A stretch of DNA of 64,000 nucleotides. Origin: Micromonospora sp. CPCC 205371. Lineage in GTDB: Bacteria > Actinomycetota > Actinomycetes > Mycobacteriales > Micromonosporaceae. Each line of letters starts with the position of its first letter. Positions within the stretch are counted from its first letter, which is position 1. A model generated the notes under the pieces. The model did no database searches. It had not been told where the DNA came from and was given only the letters and a program-made list of their open reading frames with translations. Positions 43,681 through 51,893 of the stretch are shown one piece after another. The position numbers and the translations under genes were made by a program. Location of the stretch: NCBI RefSeq assembly GCF_026130045.1, contig NZ_JAIBNX010000001.1:63994-127993 (forward strand). The letters run 5' to 3'.

Positions 43681-45246
43681 GTGCCCCGAGGCGACGGCCG
43701 GTTGAGCCACGACCTCGACCCCCAACGGCCCGGCCCGCAAGATGCTTGCGGCGTGTTCGGTGTCTGGGCTCCGGGGGAAGAGGTGGCAAAGCTCACCTAT
43801 TTCGGTCTGTACGCGCTACAGCACCGTGGCCAGGAGGCGGCGGGCATCGCCGTCAGCGACGGCTCCGGCGTGGTGGTCTACAAGGATCTGGGCCTGGTGG
43901 CTCAGGTCTTCGACGAGCCGACCCTGGCAAGCCTGCGCGGATACCTCGCGATCGGGCACACTCGTTACTCCACGACGGGCGGCTCGACTTGGGAAAACGC
44001 GCAGCCGACGATCCGTGCGACCCCAGCGGGCACGACGATCGCACTCGCGCACAACGGCAACCTGGTCAACACCGCCCAACTCGCCCGTGACGCCGCCGCG
44101 CACGGCGTCGAATCCGACGGTGCGACCTCCGACACACCGCTCGTCACCGCACTGCTCGCGAGCCGCCCCGACCTCTCGGTCGAGGCCGCGGCCCTCGAGG
44201 TGCTGCCGACGCTGCGCGGCGCGTTCAGCTTCGTCTTCATGGACGAGACCACGCTGTACGCCGCACGCGACGCGCACGGGGTGCGACCGCTGGTGTTGGG
44301 CCGGATGGAGCGTGGTTGGGTGGTCGCGAGCGAGTCGGCGGCCCTCGACATCGTGGGCGCGTCCTTCGTGCGCGAGGTCGAGCCCGGTGAGCTCATCGCG
44401 ATCGACGAGCACGGCCTGCGGTCCGCCCGCTTCGCGGTGCCCGAGCCCAAGGGCTGCCTCTTCGAATACGTCTACATCGCCCGTCCCGACACCGCGATCG
44501 CCGGCCGCAACATCTACGCGGCTCGGGTCGAGATCGGCCGGCGGCTCGCCAAGGAGCACCCGGTCGAGGCCGACCTGGTGATTCCGGTGCCGGAGTCGGG
44601 CACGCCCGCCGCGATCGGGTATGCGGAGGGCTCCGGCATCACATACGGCGCCGGCCTGATGAAGAACCCATACGTCGGGCGCACCTTCATCCAGCCGTCG
44701 CAGACCCTTCGTCAGCTCGGCATCCGCCTCAAGCTCAACCCGTTGCGAGACAACGTGCGCGGTAAGCGGGTCGTCGTCGTCGACGACTCGATCGTCCGCG
44801 GCAACACGCAGCGGGCGATCGTGCGAATGCTGCGTGAGGCCGGCGCGCTGGAGGTGCACGTCCGCATCTCGTCGCCGCCGGTCACCTGGCCCTGCTTCTA
44901 CGGCATCGACTTCGCGACCCGGGCCGAGCTTCTCGCCAACGGCTTGGACGTCGAGGGCATCCGCCGTTCCATCGGCGCGGACACGCTCGGCTACGTGTCC
45001 CTGGCCGGTTTGATCGCCGCCACCGAGCAGCCGAAGACGCGCCTGTGCCGCGCCTGTTTCGACGGCGAATATCCGATCGAGCTGCCTGCCGGCAACCTGA
45101 TCGGCAAGCACGTGCTGGAAGGTGTCGACAAGCGGGTGGCCACACCGGCTGCCGACCAGTACGAGGCCGGAGCAGAGCGCTCCGGGTCGGGCAACCAGCC
45201 ACTCGTCGCGAGCCCCGGTGGCGGCGACGCATTGCACCGCCCGTAG
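43681..45246 (+). CDS. purF: Amidophosphoribosyltransferase
   Basis: 521 residues from the GTG at 43681, with GAGGAG upstream; the longer frame starting at 43615 lacks support. It makes phosphoribosylamine from PRPP and glutamine, the first purine step. The first 22 residues form a propeptide; Cys23 (DACGVFG) becomes the N-terminal nucleophile. The PRPP loop is VVVVDDSIVRGNTQR. Cys residues in WPCFYGID and CRACFDGEYP fit the structural 4Fe-4S cluster of the B. subtilis-type enzyme. The C terminus carries a non-conserved tail of about 30 residues. Confidence 0.96.
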   Translation: MPRGDGRLSHDLDPQRPGPQDACGVFGVWAPGEEVAKLTYFGLYALQHRGQEAAGIAVSDGSGVVVYKDLGLVAQVFDEPTLASLRGYLAIGHTRYSTTGGSTWENAQPTIRATPAGTTIALAHNGNLVNTAQLARDAAAHGVESDGATSDTPLVTALLASRPDLSVEAAALEVLPTLRGAFSFVFMDETTLYAARDAHGVRPLVLGRMERGWVVASESAALDIVGASFVREVEPGELIAIDEHGLRSARFAVPEPKGCLFEYVYIARPDTAIAGRNIYAARVEIGRRLAKEHPVEADLVIPVPESGTPAAIGYAEGSGITYGAGLMKNPYVGRTFIQPSQTLRQLGIRLKLNPLRDNVRGKRVVVVDDSIVRGNTQRAIVRMLREAGALEVHVRISSPPVTWPCFYGIDFATRAELLANGLDVEGIRRSIGADTLGYVSLAGLIAATEQPKTRLCRACFDGEYPIELPAGNLIGKHVLEGVDKRVATPAADQYEAGAERSGSGNQPLVASPGGGDALHRP

Positions 45247-45296
45247 CACAACCGCTACCCAACGCGGCCAGCCGCGAATGCACAAAGGGGAGAACC

Positions 45297-46436
45297 GTGA
45301 CGCACGTGACCGAGCGCAGCAGCGCGGGCACCAGTGGGGGCGGACGCAACCGCCAGCCGTGGACCAGCCGTACCGGCCGCAAACGCACGGTCACGTACGC
45401 CGACGCCGGCGTGTCCATCCACGCCGGTGAGCGCGCGGTGGAGCTGCTGAAGTCCAAGGTGCACCGCACGCTGCGACCCGAGGTCATGGGCGACATCGGT
45501 GGTTTCGCTGGGCTTTTCCGGCTCGACGTCGGCCGGTACAAGAACCCGATCCTCGCCTCGTCGACCGACGGCGTGGGCACCAAGCTGGTCATCGCGCAGC
45601 AGCTCGACATCCACGACACGGTCGGCATCGACCTGGTCGCCATGGTCGTCGACGACCTGGTGGCGTGCGGCGCCGAGCCCCTCTTCCTGCTCGACTACAT
45701 CGCCTGCGGCGAGGTGGTGCCCGACAAGGTCGCCGAGATCGGCGCGGGTATCGCCGACGGCTGCCGGTACGCCGGTTGCGCGCTGCTCGGCGGCGAGACC
45801 GCGGAGCACCCGGGCGTCCTGCGCCCTGACGAGTACGACGTCTCGGCCACCGGCGTGGGCGTGGTGGAGGAGAGTGAGATCCTCGGGCGCGACCGGGTCG
45901 AGGTCGGCGACGTGGTGATCGCAATGCGTTCGTCGGGCCTGCACTCCAACGGCTTCTCGCTCGTGCGGCACGTGCTGCTGGGTGCGGGCCGGATGCGGCT
46001 CGACACCGTGGTGGAAGACTTCGGCCGGCAGCGCACCCTCGGCGAGGAGCTGCTGACGCCGACGAAGATCTACGCCCGCGACTGCCTCAAGCTGATCGAG
46101 GAGTGCGAGGTGCGCGCGCTCGCGCACGTCACCGGCGGCGGCATCCCGGGCAACCTCGTGCGCATCCTGCCCGAGCACGTCGACGCGGTCGTCAACCGGT
46201 CCACCTGGAAGCCTCAGCCGATCTTCGATCTGATCCAGGGCAAGGGCCGGATCGAAGACCCGGAGATGGAGTCGACGTTCAACATGGGCGTCGGCATGTT
46301 CGCCATCGTTTCGGCCGCCGACGCGGACCGGGCGCTGGCTTTCCTGGCCGGGCGCGGCATCGAGTCGTGGCAGGCCGGCGAGATCATCGAAGGCACCGGC
46401 ATGGTCCAGATGATCGGCCAGCACACTCGGGGCTGA
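45297..46436 (+). CDS. purM: Phosphoribosylformylglycinamidine cyclo-ligase (AIR synthetase)
   Basis: 379 residues from the GTG at 45297, with GGGGAGA upstream. It closes the imidazole ring of AIR using ATP. Landmarks: TYADAGVSIHAGERAVELLK, the signature ASSTDGVGTKLVIA, ALLGGETAEHPG, and the catalytic-domain HVTGGGIPGNLVRILP. A Ser/Gly/Arg-rich extension of about 30 residues precedes the family core. It lies 50 bases after purF, probably in the same transcript. Confidence 0.96.
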   Translation: MTHVTERSSAGTSGGGRNRQPWTSRTGRKRTVTYADAGVSIHAGERAVELLKSKVHRTLRPEVMGDIGGFAGLFRLDVGRYKNPILASSTDGVGTKLVIAQQLDIHDTVGIDLVAMVVDDLVACGAEPLFLLDYIACGEVVPDKVAEIGAGIADGCRYAGCALLGGETAEHPGVLRPDEYDVSATGVGVVEESEILGRDRVEVGDVVIAMRSSGLHSNGFSLVRHVLLGAGRMRLDTVVEDFGRQRTLGEELLTPTKIYARDCLKLIEECEVRALAHVTGGGIPGNLVRILPEHVDAVVNRSTWKPQPIFDLIQGKGRIEDPEMESTFNMGVGMFAIVSAADADRALAFLAGRGIESWQAGEIIEGTGMVQMIGQHTRG

Positions 46437-46513
46437 TCGGCGGTCACCTTCGATTCTGGTAGGAGCCGTGGCTGACCGCGACGGCGGCCGACCCGAATTC
46501 CGGTTCAGGTCCC

Positions 46514-46542
46514 TTCACCCAACCGGCTGATCCGCCTAGCCT
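46514..46542 (+). promoter_or_regulatory. Candidate promoter of the radical SAM/peptide pair
   Basis: TTCACC (46514-46519), a 17-base spacer, and TAGCCT (46537-46542), lying 30 bases before the TTG at 46573. Both hexamers depart from consensus but the spacing is ideal. Confidence 0.4.
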
Positions 46543-46572
46543 GGAACGACACGCACGGGGCGGAGGAGACGG

Positions 46573-47697
46573 TTGGCGGCGTTCAGCGGTATGCGCGGCA
46601 TCGCCTCCGTGCCGACGTACGTGGTGATGCAGCCGACGACGCTGTGCAACCTCGACTGTGCTTACTGCTATCTGCCCTTGCGTGGCGCCGACCGCAAGAT
46701 GCCGGCGGAGGTCGCGGCGGCAGTGGCTGGCGCGGTCAACGAGTGGGCCGTGAGCGGCCGGTTCTCGGTGGTGTGGCACGGTGGCGAGCCTCTCGCCGCC
46801 GGCCGCGATCACTTCGCGACCCTGCTCGCGCCGTTCGACCCTGGGGTCGAGCACCACATCCAGACAAACGCGACGCTGATCGACGACGCGTGGTGCGATT
46901 TCCTCGCGGAGCACCAGATCCGGGTGAGCATCAGCGTCGACGGGCCGCGCGAGCGAAACGCCGATCGCGTCACCCGCGGCGGCAAGCCGTCGTACGACCG
47001 CATCCTGCGCGGCATCGATGCGCTGCGCCGGCATGGCATCGGCTTCTCGGCGCTGTGTGTCGTGGCGCAGCCGGCACCGGGGCTTGCGAACGAGTTGTAC
47101 GACTACTTCCTCGGCCTGGGCTGCGACGTGCTGGGCATCAACATCGAGGAACTGGAAGGGGTCAACGCGCGGTCGAACGCCCGCGACCCGGCGGCGGTCA
47201 CCGCGTTCTGGGCGGAGCTGGTCGCCGCCTGGCGCCGGGAGCCGCGCATCCACATCCGTGAGGTGGAGTGGTCGCTGCGGTACGCCGCGGCGGTGCTCGA
47301 CGGCACCGCCGACGACGTGCTTCCCCGCCAGCTCGACCCGATCCCGACGGTTGGATACGACGGCTCGGTGGTGCTGCTCTCCCCCGAGCTGGCTGGCTTC
47401 TCGCACCCGCACTATGGCGACTTCACCAGCGGAAACGTACTCTCGACACCATTGCCGGAGATCATCGCGAACGCAGCTGATCGCACGACGTGGATCTCCG
47501 AGTTCCTCGCCGGGGTGGAGGCCTGCCGGACGAGTTGCGCGTACTTCGGGTTTTGTGGTGGTGCTCACGCCGCCAACCGCTACTTCGAGCACGGGCGTTT
47601 TGACGGTACCGAGACCGATCACTGCCGCAACAGCAAGATGCGCCTACTAGAGGGAGTGTTGGACCATGCCCGAGACCACGAGCCGTCGCCAGCCTGA
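46573..47697 (+). CDS. amcB: Radical SAM/SPASM-like peptide maturase (cyclophane-forming, AmcB-like)
   Basis: 374 residues from a TTG at 46573 with GGAGGAG upstream; the next in-frame start, an ATG at 46591, lacks a ribosome site. The radical SAM cluster motif is C25-x3-C29-x2-C32 (LCNLDCAYC), followed by WHGGEPL and the SAM-binding strand QTNATLI. The C terminus has a SPASM/twitch-like Cys set (ACRTSCAYFGFCGGAHAAN, then DHCRNSKM) for auxiliary Fe-S. The next gene overlaps its end by 32 bases and encodes a 75-residue peptide with aromatic-X-Asn motifs, so peptide cyclophane formation is the likely job. The AmcA/AmcB family name is from memory. Confidence 0.78.
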   Translation: MAAFSGMRGIASVPTYVVMQPTTLCNLDCAYCYLPLRGADRKMPAEVAAAVAGAVNEWAVSGRFSVVWHGGEPLAAGRDHFATLLAPFDPGVEHHIQTNATLIDDAWCDFLAEHQIRVSISVDGPRERNADRVTRGGKPSYDRILRGIDALRRHGIGFSALCVVAQPAPGLANELYDYFLGLGCDVLGINIEELEGVNARSNARDPAAVTAFWAELVAAWRREPRIHIREVEWSLRYAAAVLDGTADDVLPRQLDPIPTVGYDGSVVLLSPELAGFSHPHYGDFTSGNVLSTPLPEIIANAADRTTWISEFLAGVEACRTSCAYFGFCGGAHAANRYFEHGRFDGTETDHCRNSKMRLLEGVLDHARDHEPSPA

Positions 47698-47893
47698 CGC
47701 CGTACTCGATCCGGTGGCGGAGCGGGTCCACGAGGCGCGGGCGGGTCTGGCTGCCCTGCTGGCGGAGGCTGCTGAGGCGCGACGCCAGCGCTCTGAAATG
47801 GCTGGCGGCGGCAGCGATTCGGGTGCGGTGTGCGCCTGGAACCACTTCGAGAACATCCCGACGTTCTACAACTGGAACAACCGTCCTCGCTGA
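47666..47893 (+). CDS. amcA: RiPP precursor peptide with four aromatic-X-Asn/His motifs (AmcA-like)
   Basis: 75 residues from the ATG at 47666, inside the end of the maturase gene; GAGGGAG lies upstream. Residues 10-45 are a charged helical leader; AGGGSDSG forms a flexible junction. The C-terminal 20 residues, CAWNHFENIPTFYNWNNRPR, contain W58-N-H60, F61-E-N63, F67-Y-N69 and W70-N-N72. These are the Omega-X-X patterns that three-residue-cyclophane radical SAM enzymes crosslink (aromatic carbon to the beta-carbon of residue 3). No transporter or protease gene is adjacent. The stop codon TGA is the start of hairpin element copy 3. Confidence 0.78.
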   Translation: MPETTSRRQPDAVLDPVAERVHEARAGLAALLAEAAEARRQRSEMAGGGSDSGAVCAWNHFENIPTFYNWNNRPR

Positions 47894-47968
47894 TCCAGGA
47901 GGAGCTCACCAATCAAGGGCAAGGGCACGTGGTTACGAGACAAAACCACGTGCCCTTTGCCCTTGATT
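47892..47968. repeat. Dispersed 77-bp hairpin element, copy 3
   Basis: Leader GATCCAGG at 47892 begins inside the amcA stop codon, again 19 bases before the arm that starts AATCAAGGGC at 47911. The right arm (47946-47968) ends GCCCTTGATT. Relative to the other copies both outer ends are changed (G to A and C to T), so pairing is kept. The only irregularity is a single extra base in one arm. It lies between convergent amcA and the DUF3073 gene. Confidence 0.88.
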
Positions 47969-48072
47969 GACGAGTGGCCGCCGGGCGAGGGGCGCAAGGG
48001 CACCGCGACGAACCGCGAGGACACGACACGCAGGAGCACGCGGTGGTGCCGCGTGCTCGTCGTGCCTGCGGA

Positions 48073-48282
48073 TCAGCGGGCGCGGGGCGCCCAGTCGTCC
48101 GGCTCGTCTTCGTCGTCCTCGTCGTCGTCGACAAACTCGTTGTCGTCGTCGACGAAGTCGCGGTCTGGCTTGCCGCTGCCGGAAAGTTCTCGCTGCAAGG
48201 CGGCGAGGTCGGTGTTCGGGGAGTGGTACTTCAACTCCCGGGCCACCTTTGTCTGCTTGGCCTTAGCACGGCCGCGCCCCAT
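48073..48282 (-). CDS. DUF3073 family small protein
   Basis: 69 residues from the ATG at 48282, with GAGGGGG upstream. The basic N terminus (MGRGRAKAKQTKVARELKY) and acidic C-terminal tail (DDDNEFVDDDEDDEDEPDDW) match the actinobacterial DUF3073 family, usually encoded after purM. Function unknown; the charge-split shape suggests nucleic-acid or ribosome interaction, but this is a guess. About 208 bases upstream, to the vdh stop, hold its promoter region and no other gene that I can see. Confidence 0.85.
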   Translation of the reverse strand: MGRGRAKAKQTKVARELKYHSPNTDLAALQRELSGSGKPDRDFVDDDNEFVDDDEDDEDEPDDWAPRAR

Positions 48283-48490
48283 GGCTCGACCCCCTCGCAC
48301 AGAATTCGGGGCAGCCCGAAGGCGGGCCCCGATGACGTCAGGCATCTCTCGTGGGTCTTACGGTACATGGGGATGCCCCGGTTCGGCATCTCGGGTTACC
48401 CCCGCCACCCTCCGGCGCGTCGCAGGCGGGTCCGGAAGCGCCAGTTCTGTTCGGTAAGGACCGATCCGGGGCGTCAACCATGACGGCCGG

Positions 48491-49570
48491 CTAGCCGAGA
48501 TGGATTGTCCGTAGCCGGCCCACTTCGGCCATACGCCGCTCGGCAAGGCGGTCGGCGGCGACAGCCGGCGGTACGCCCTCGGCGTCGGCCAGCCGCAGGA
48601 TGTCGCGGGTGGTGTCGTAGATCCGATTGGCCCGCAGTTTCGCGCGCTCGAAGTTGAAGCCCTCGATCTCGTCAGCGACCTGGATCACACCGCCCGCGTT
48701 CACGACGTAGTCGGGCGCGTAGAGGATGCCGCGATCGGCGAGCACCTTCTCGATGCCGGCGTGGGCGAGCTGGTTGTTGGCACCGCCGGCGACCACCTTC
48801 GCGCGCAGGGCCGCGACCGAGTCGTCATTCAGCGCTCCGCCGAGGGCGCACGGCGCGTACACGTCGATGTCGGACGTGATGAGCGCGTCCGCGTCGGCGA
48901 CGAGGTCAACCTGCGGGTACGTCTCGCGAGCCCAGGCGAGCGCCTTCTCGCTTACGTCGGTGGCGACCACCGCGGCGCCGTCTTCGAGCAGGTGGCGGGT
49001 CAGCACCTTGCCCACCTTGCCGAGGCCCGCGACACCGACCCGCCGGCCGGCCAGCGTGGGCGTACCCCACATGTGCTCCGCGGCGGCACGCATGCCCTGG
49101 AAGACGCCCCACGCGGTCAGGATCGAAGAGTCGCCGGCGCCACCATGCTCGACGCTGCGACCGGTCACGAACCGCGTCTCGCGAGCCACGATGTCCATGT
49201 CGGCCACGTAGGTGCCGACGTCGCAGGCCGTGTAGTAGCGGCCGTTCAGCGACTGCACGAAGCGCCCGTACGCACGCAGGAGAGCCTCGCTCTTGATTCG
49301 CTCCGGGTCGCCCCAGATGACCGCCTTGCCGCCGCCGTGGTCGAGCCCGGCGAGCGCGTTCTTGTACGCCATGCCGCGGGACAGGTCGAGCACGTCCCGG
49401 AGCGCGTCGTCTTCGGCGGCGTACGGGTAGAAGCGGGTGCCGCCCAGCGCGGGGCCGAGCGCGGTGGAGTAGATGCCGATGATCGCCTTCAGCCCGGTCG
49501 GCTTGTCGTGGCAGAAGACGACCTGTTCGTGGCCGCTGGACTCCTGGTCTTCGCTGACGAATACGCCCAT
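48491..49570 (-). CDS. vdh: Leucine/valine dehydrogenase (Glu/Leu/Phe/Val dehydrogenase family)
   Basis: 359 residues from the ATG at 49570, with GGGAG upstream. It deaminates branched-chain amino acids with NAD+ to 2-oxo acids, which feed precursors for branched fatty acids and polyketides. Landmarks: the Gly-rich substrate loop [10 protein letters not shown], the catalytic Lys in [14 protein letters not shown], and the NAD site [13 protein letters not shown]. It sits next to DUF3073 and near bldC, as vdh (SCO4089, from memory) does in Streptomyces. Confidence 0.9.
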   Translation of the reverse strand: MGVFVSEDQESSGHEQVVFCHDKPTGLKAIIGIYSTALGPALGGTRFYPYAAEDDALRDVLDLSRGMAYKNALAGLDHGGGKAVIWGDPERIKSEALLRAYGRFVQSLNGRYYTACDVGTYVADMDIVARETRFVTGRSVEHGGAGDSSILTAWGVFQGMRAAAEHMWGTPTLAGRRVGVAGLGKVGKVLTRHLLEDGAAVVATDVSEKALAWARETYPQVDLVADADALITSDIDVYAPCALGGALNDDSVAALRAKVVAGGANNQLAHAGIEKVLADRGILYAPDYVVNAGGVIQVADEIEGFNFERAKLRANRIYDTTRDILRLADAEGVPPAVAADRLAERRMAEVGRLRTIHLG

Positions 49571-49654
49571 TGCTGCTCCCTTGTGAGGCGCGATGCGGGT
49601 GCGGGCCGGCCGGGGTGCCGCCGGCTCTGCTGTCGAGCCTAATGCCGGCTGTGT

Positions 49655-49760
49655 CTGACGCCCTCGCTGCGCTCGGGTCGCTCGCGCGCTCGGGAGCCGC
49701 CCTGTAGACCGCAGTCGCTCTGGTCGCTTCGCTCCCGCCGCTTTGTGCGGTCTGCGGACG
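49655..49760. repeat. Short palindromic GC repeats upstream of the 49837 gene
   Basis: Contains CTCGCTGCGCTCGGGTCGCTCGCG and an outer inverted repeat AGACCGCA (49706-49713) / TGCGGTCT (49746-49753). A similar CGCTCGCTGCGCTCGCG core lies in the purQ-purL gap (about 37661-37677). These are common REP-like sequences in GC-rich actinobacteria; no function is visible. Confidence 0.4.
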
Positions 49761-49836
49761 GCACGCGCTCGCTTTCCGATGGCCGGAAAGCCGACGCCGT
49801 CGCCGGTCGAGTTACATTTCGTGGGAGGATCGCGCC

Positions 49837-50676
49837 GTGCCGTCGCTGTTCGCTTCGTACCTTCGGGTCTATGAGCCGCTGACCGCCTTCGACCGGGATC
49901 GCCAGGTTTTCTGGCGACGGTATGTCCGGGAGGGCAGGGCGATCGCGCCGACCGACGGCCCTGGACGGCAACGGACGGCCGTGATCGAGGCCTTGGGCGC
50001 CGGCTGGACGAGACTGCCTGATCTGCCCGACGAGGCGTACGTCCTGGAGGCCGACGACACTCTCCTGGTCTGCCCCTGGAACCTGCGCGTACGGGTCGCT
50101 GAGGCGGCACTCAGCGCCCGCGATGGCGTGCCTTCGGTGCTCGCCGACGCGTTCGTGCCGCCTGTGCTGGCGGGGCAGGCCAAAGCGATCGTCGAAGACT
50201 GGCGCAACGGCGCGAAGGTGCTCGAGCGCGGCGTGCCCCGGGTGCACGAGCAGATCGCGACGTGGGGCGTGCCGCTGCGCTGGTTCGTCTTCGTCGACGC
50301 GGAGGAGCGCGAGCTGATCATCCGCCAGGGCCGGCGGGCGCTGCGGTACCGCACGGAGATCTCCAAGGCCCGCCGGCGCGCGCACCGGGGCGTCTCGGTT
50401 CTGCGCAAGTCGGTGGGCGACGCACCGATCACCGAGGCGGTCGAAGAGGGTGCCCGGTGGCTCGAGGAGTTCCACCCGCGGTCGGTCGTCGAACTGGACT
50501 ACGGCGGTCTCGTCGACCTCCTGCCCGACGACGCCCTAGAAGAGGACGATTCCCCCAAATTGGTCGCCGCCGGGCTGGCCGGTTTGTCCCGTGGTGACGC
50601 CGACGCGGCCACCGAGGCCTACGAGAAGCTGGTAGCCCGCTGGCGAGCGGTGCAGCTGCTGGAACGTTGCAATTAG
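49837..50676 (+). CDS. Conserved actinobacterial protein of unknown function
   Basis: 279 residues from the GTG at 49837 with GGGAGG upstream. No signal peptide or membrane helix. The protein is rich in Arg, Val and Glu, with [17 protein letters not shown] in the middle and an acidic C-terminal third with a TPR-like helical ending ([22 protein letters not shown]). I do not recognise a domain. It lies between vdh and bldC, where Streptomyces also has an uncharacterised gene. The 266 bases before it carry short palindromic repeats. Confidence 0.75.
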   Translation: MPSLFASYLRVYEPLTAFDRDRQVFWRRYVREGRAIAPTDGPGRQRTAVIEALGAGWTRLPDLPDEAYVLEADDTLLVCPWNLRVRVAEAALSARDGVPSVLADAFVPPVLAGQAKAIVEDWRNGAKVLERGVPRVHEQIATWGVPLRWFVFVDAEERELIIRQGRRALRYRTEISKARRRAHRGVSVLRKSVGDAPITEAVEEGARWLEEFHPRSVVELDYGGLVDLLPDDALEEDDSPKLVAAGLAGLSRGDADAATEAYEKLVARWRAVQLLERCN

Positions 50677-50932
50677 TCCGATTCCTGCGCACTGGGCGCG
50701 CTCCCAAAGTGAGATAGCCTCGTAGTACGCCAAACACGAAGCGTGACTAAGCGTCCAAATATGGCGGTATCTGACCCTCAAAGTCCGGATAAATCAGTCA
50801 TTGCTCATCCGTCCATCCAAGGACGTTCGGCCGTTCGGCCCATGTCGGACATCGGGGACTAGCCGGACCATGGGAGACGCGTCGGCCGGCGGGACCCCGG
50901 CCGATGTCTATAGGTATGTGGAGGAGTGACCG

Positions 50933-51142
50933 ATGGCATCGCGTACGCACGAACCAGAGCCGCTACTTACGCCGGCCGAGGTGGCGTCGATGTTCCGAGT
51001 CGACCCGAAGACCGTGACACGGTGGGCAAAGGCGGGCAAGCTCAGCGCAATTCGGACGCTGGGTGGCCACCGGCGTTACCGCGAGTCGGAGGTTCGCGCT
51101 CTGCTGCAGGGCCAGATTCCCCAGCAGCGCCAGGGCGACTGA
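50933..51142 (+). CDS. bldC: Developmental regulator BldC (MerR-like)
   Basis: 69 residues from the ATG at 50933, with GGAGGAG upstream. It is a single MerR-type winged helix-turn-helix: LLTPAEVASMFRVDPKTVTRWAKAGKL, then IRTLGGHRRYRESEVRALL. BldC binds direct repeats cooperatively and times vegetative growth and sporulation in Streptomyces. The 256 bases upstream (50677-50932) contain no gene; CTATAGGT near 50910 may be part of its promoter. Confidence 0.95.
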   Translation: MASRTHEPEPLLTPAEVASMFRVDPKTVTRWAKAGKLSAIRTLGGHRRYRESEVRALLQGQIPQQRQGD

Positions 51143-51171
51143 CTTTTAGCACTCGTCAATCGACCTCCGAG

Positions 51172-51208
51172 CAGGGGCGGGACACCTGGAAACAGGTTCC
51201 CGCCCCTG
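51172..51208. terminator. Bidirectional terminator with GAAA tetraloop
   Basis: Inverted repeat CAGGGGCGGGA-CACCTG / CAGGTTCCCGCCCCTG around GAAA, with a one-base bulge, between the convergent bldC stop (51142) and the ABC gene stop (51216). Confidence 0.75.
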
Positions 51209-51215
51209 ACTCGTA

Positions 51216-51893
51216 TCACGCGGGGGTGGGCTCCAGGAGTGCGCCGTCGCGGAGCTGGATGACCCGGTCGGCCACGTCGATCAGCGACGCGTCGTGGGTC
51301 GCCACCAGTGCGGTCATCCCGTGCGATCGCACCAGCGCACGCAGCAAATTCATGATCGAGCGCCCGGTCTCGGAGTCGAGCTGGCCGGTCGGCTCGTCCG
51401 CGATGAGCAGCTTCGGATCGTTGGCCAGCGCCCGCGCGATCGCCACCCGCTGCTGCTGCCCGCCAGACAGCTCGTACGGCCGCTGGCCCGCGTGCGCGCC
51501 CAGACCCACCAACTCCAGCAGCATGGTCACCCGCTCGTCCCGCTGCGCCGCCGGCACCTTGGCCAGCCGGAGCGGTACGCCCACGTTTTCGGCCGCCGAG
51601 AGGATCGGAATCAGGCCGAAGGACTGAAAAACAAAGCCGATCGTGCCCCGGCGCAACTCGAGCAACTCCGGCTCGCTCGCGGCGGTGATGTCGTGCCCGG
51701 CGACCACCACCCGGCCGGCGGTCGGCCTGTCGAGGCCACCGATCAGGTTGAGCAGCGTGGTCTTCCCCGCGCCAGAGCGGCCACGGACCGCCACCAGCTC
51801 ACCGGGCTCGGCCGTGAAGCTCACGTCGCGTACCGCGTGCACGACTCGCTTGCCGGCGCCGAAGTCACGGCTGAGGCCCTCAACTATGACCAT
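51216..51893 (-). CDS. MacB/LolD-type ABC transporter ATPase
   Basis: 225 residues from the ATG at 51893. Walker A is GRSGAGKTTLL, the signature LSGGQQQRVAIARAL, Walker B LLIADEPTGQLD and the H-loop VATHD. This is the compact ATPase type that pairs with FtsX/MacB-like permeases and acts in lipoprotein or antibiotic extrusion rather than import. Its start overlaps the end of the second ATPase gene by 14 bases. It is last in the four-gene operon. Confidence 0.92.
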   Translation of the reverse strand: MVIVEGLSRDFGAGKRVVHAVRDVSFTAEPGELVAVRGRSGAGKTTLLNLIGGLDRPTAGRVVVAGHDITAASEPELLELRRGTIGFVFQSFGLIPILSAAENVGVPLRLAKVPAAQRDERVTMLLELVGLGAHAGQRPYELSGGQQQRVAIARALANDPKLLIADEPTGQLDSETGRSIMNLLRALVRSHGMTALVATHDASLIDVADRVIQLRDGALLEPTPA

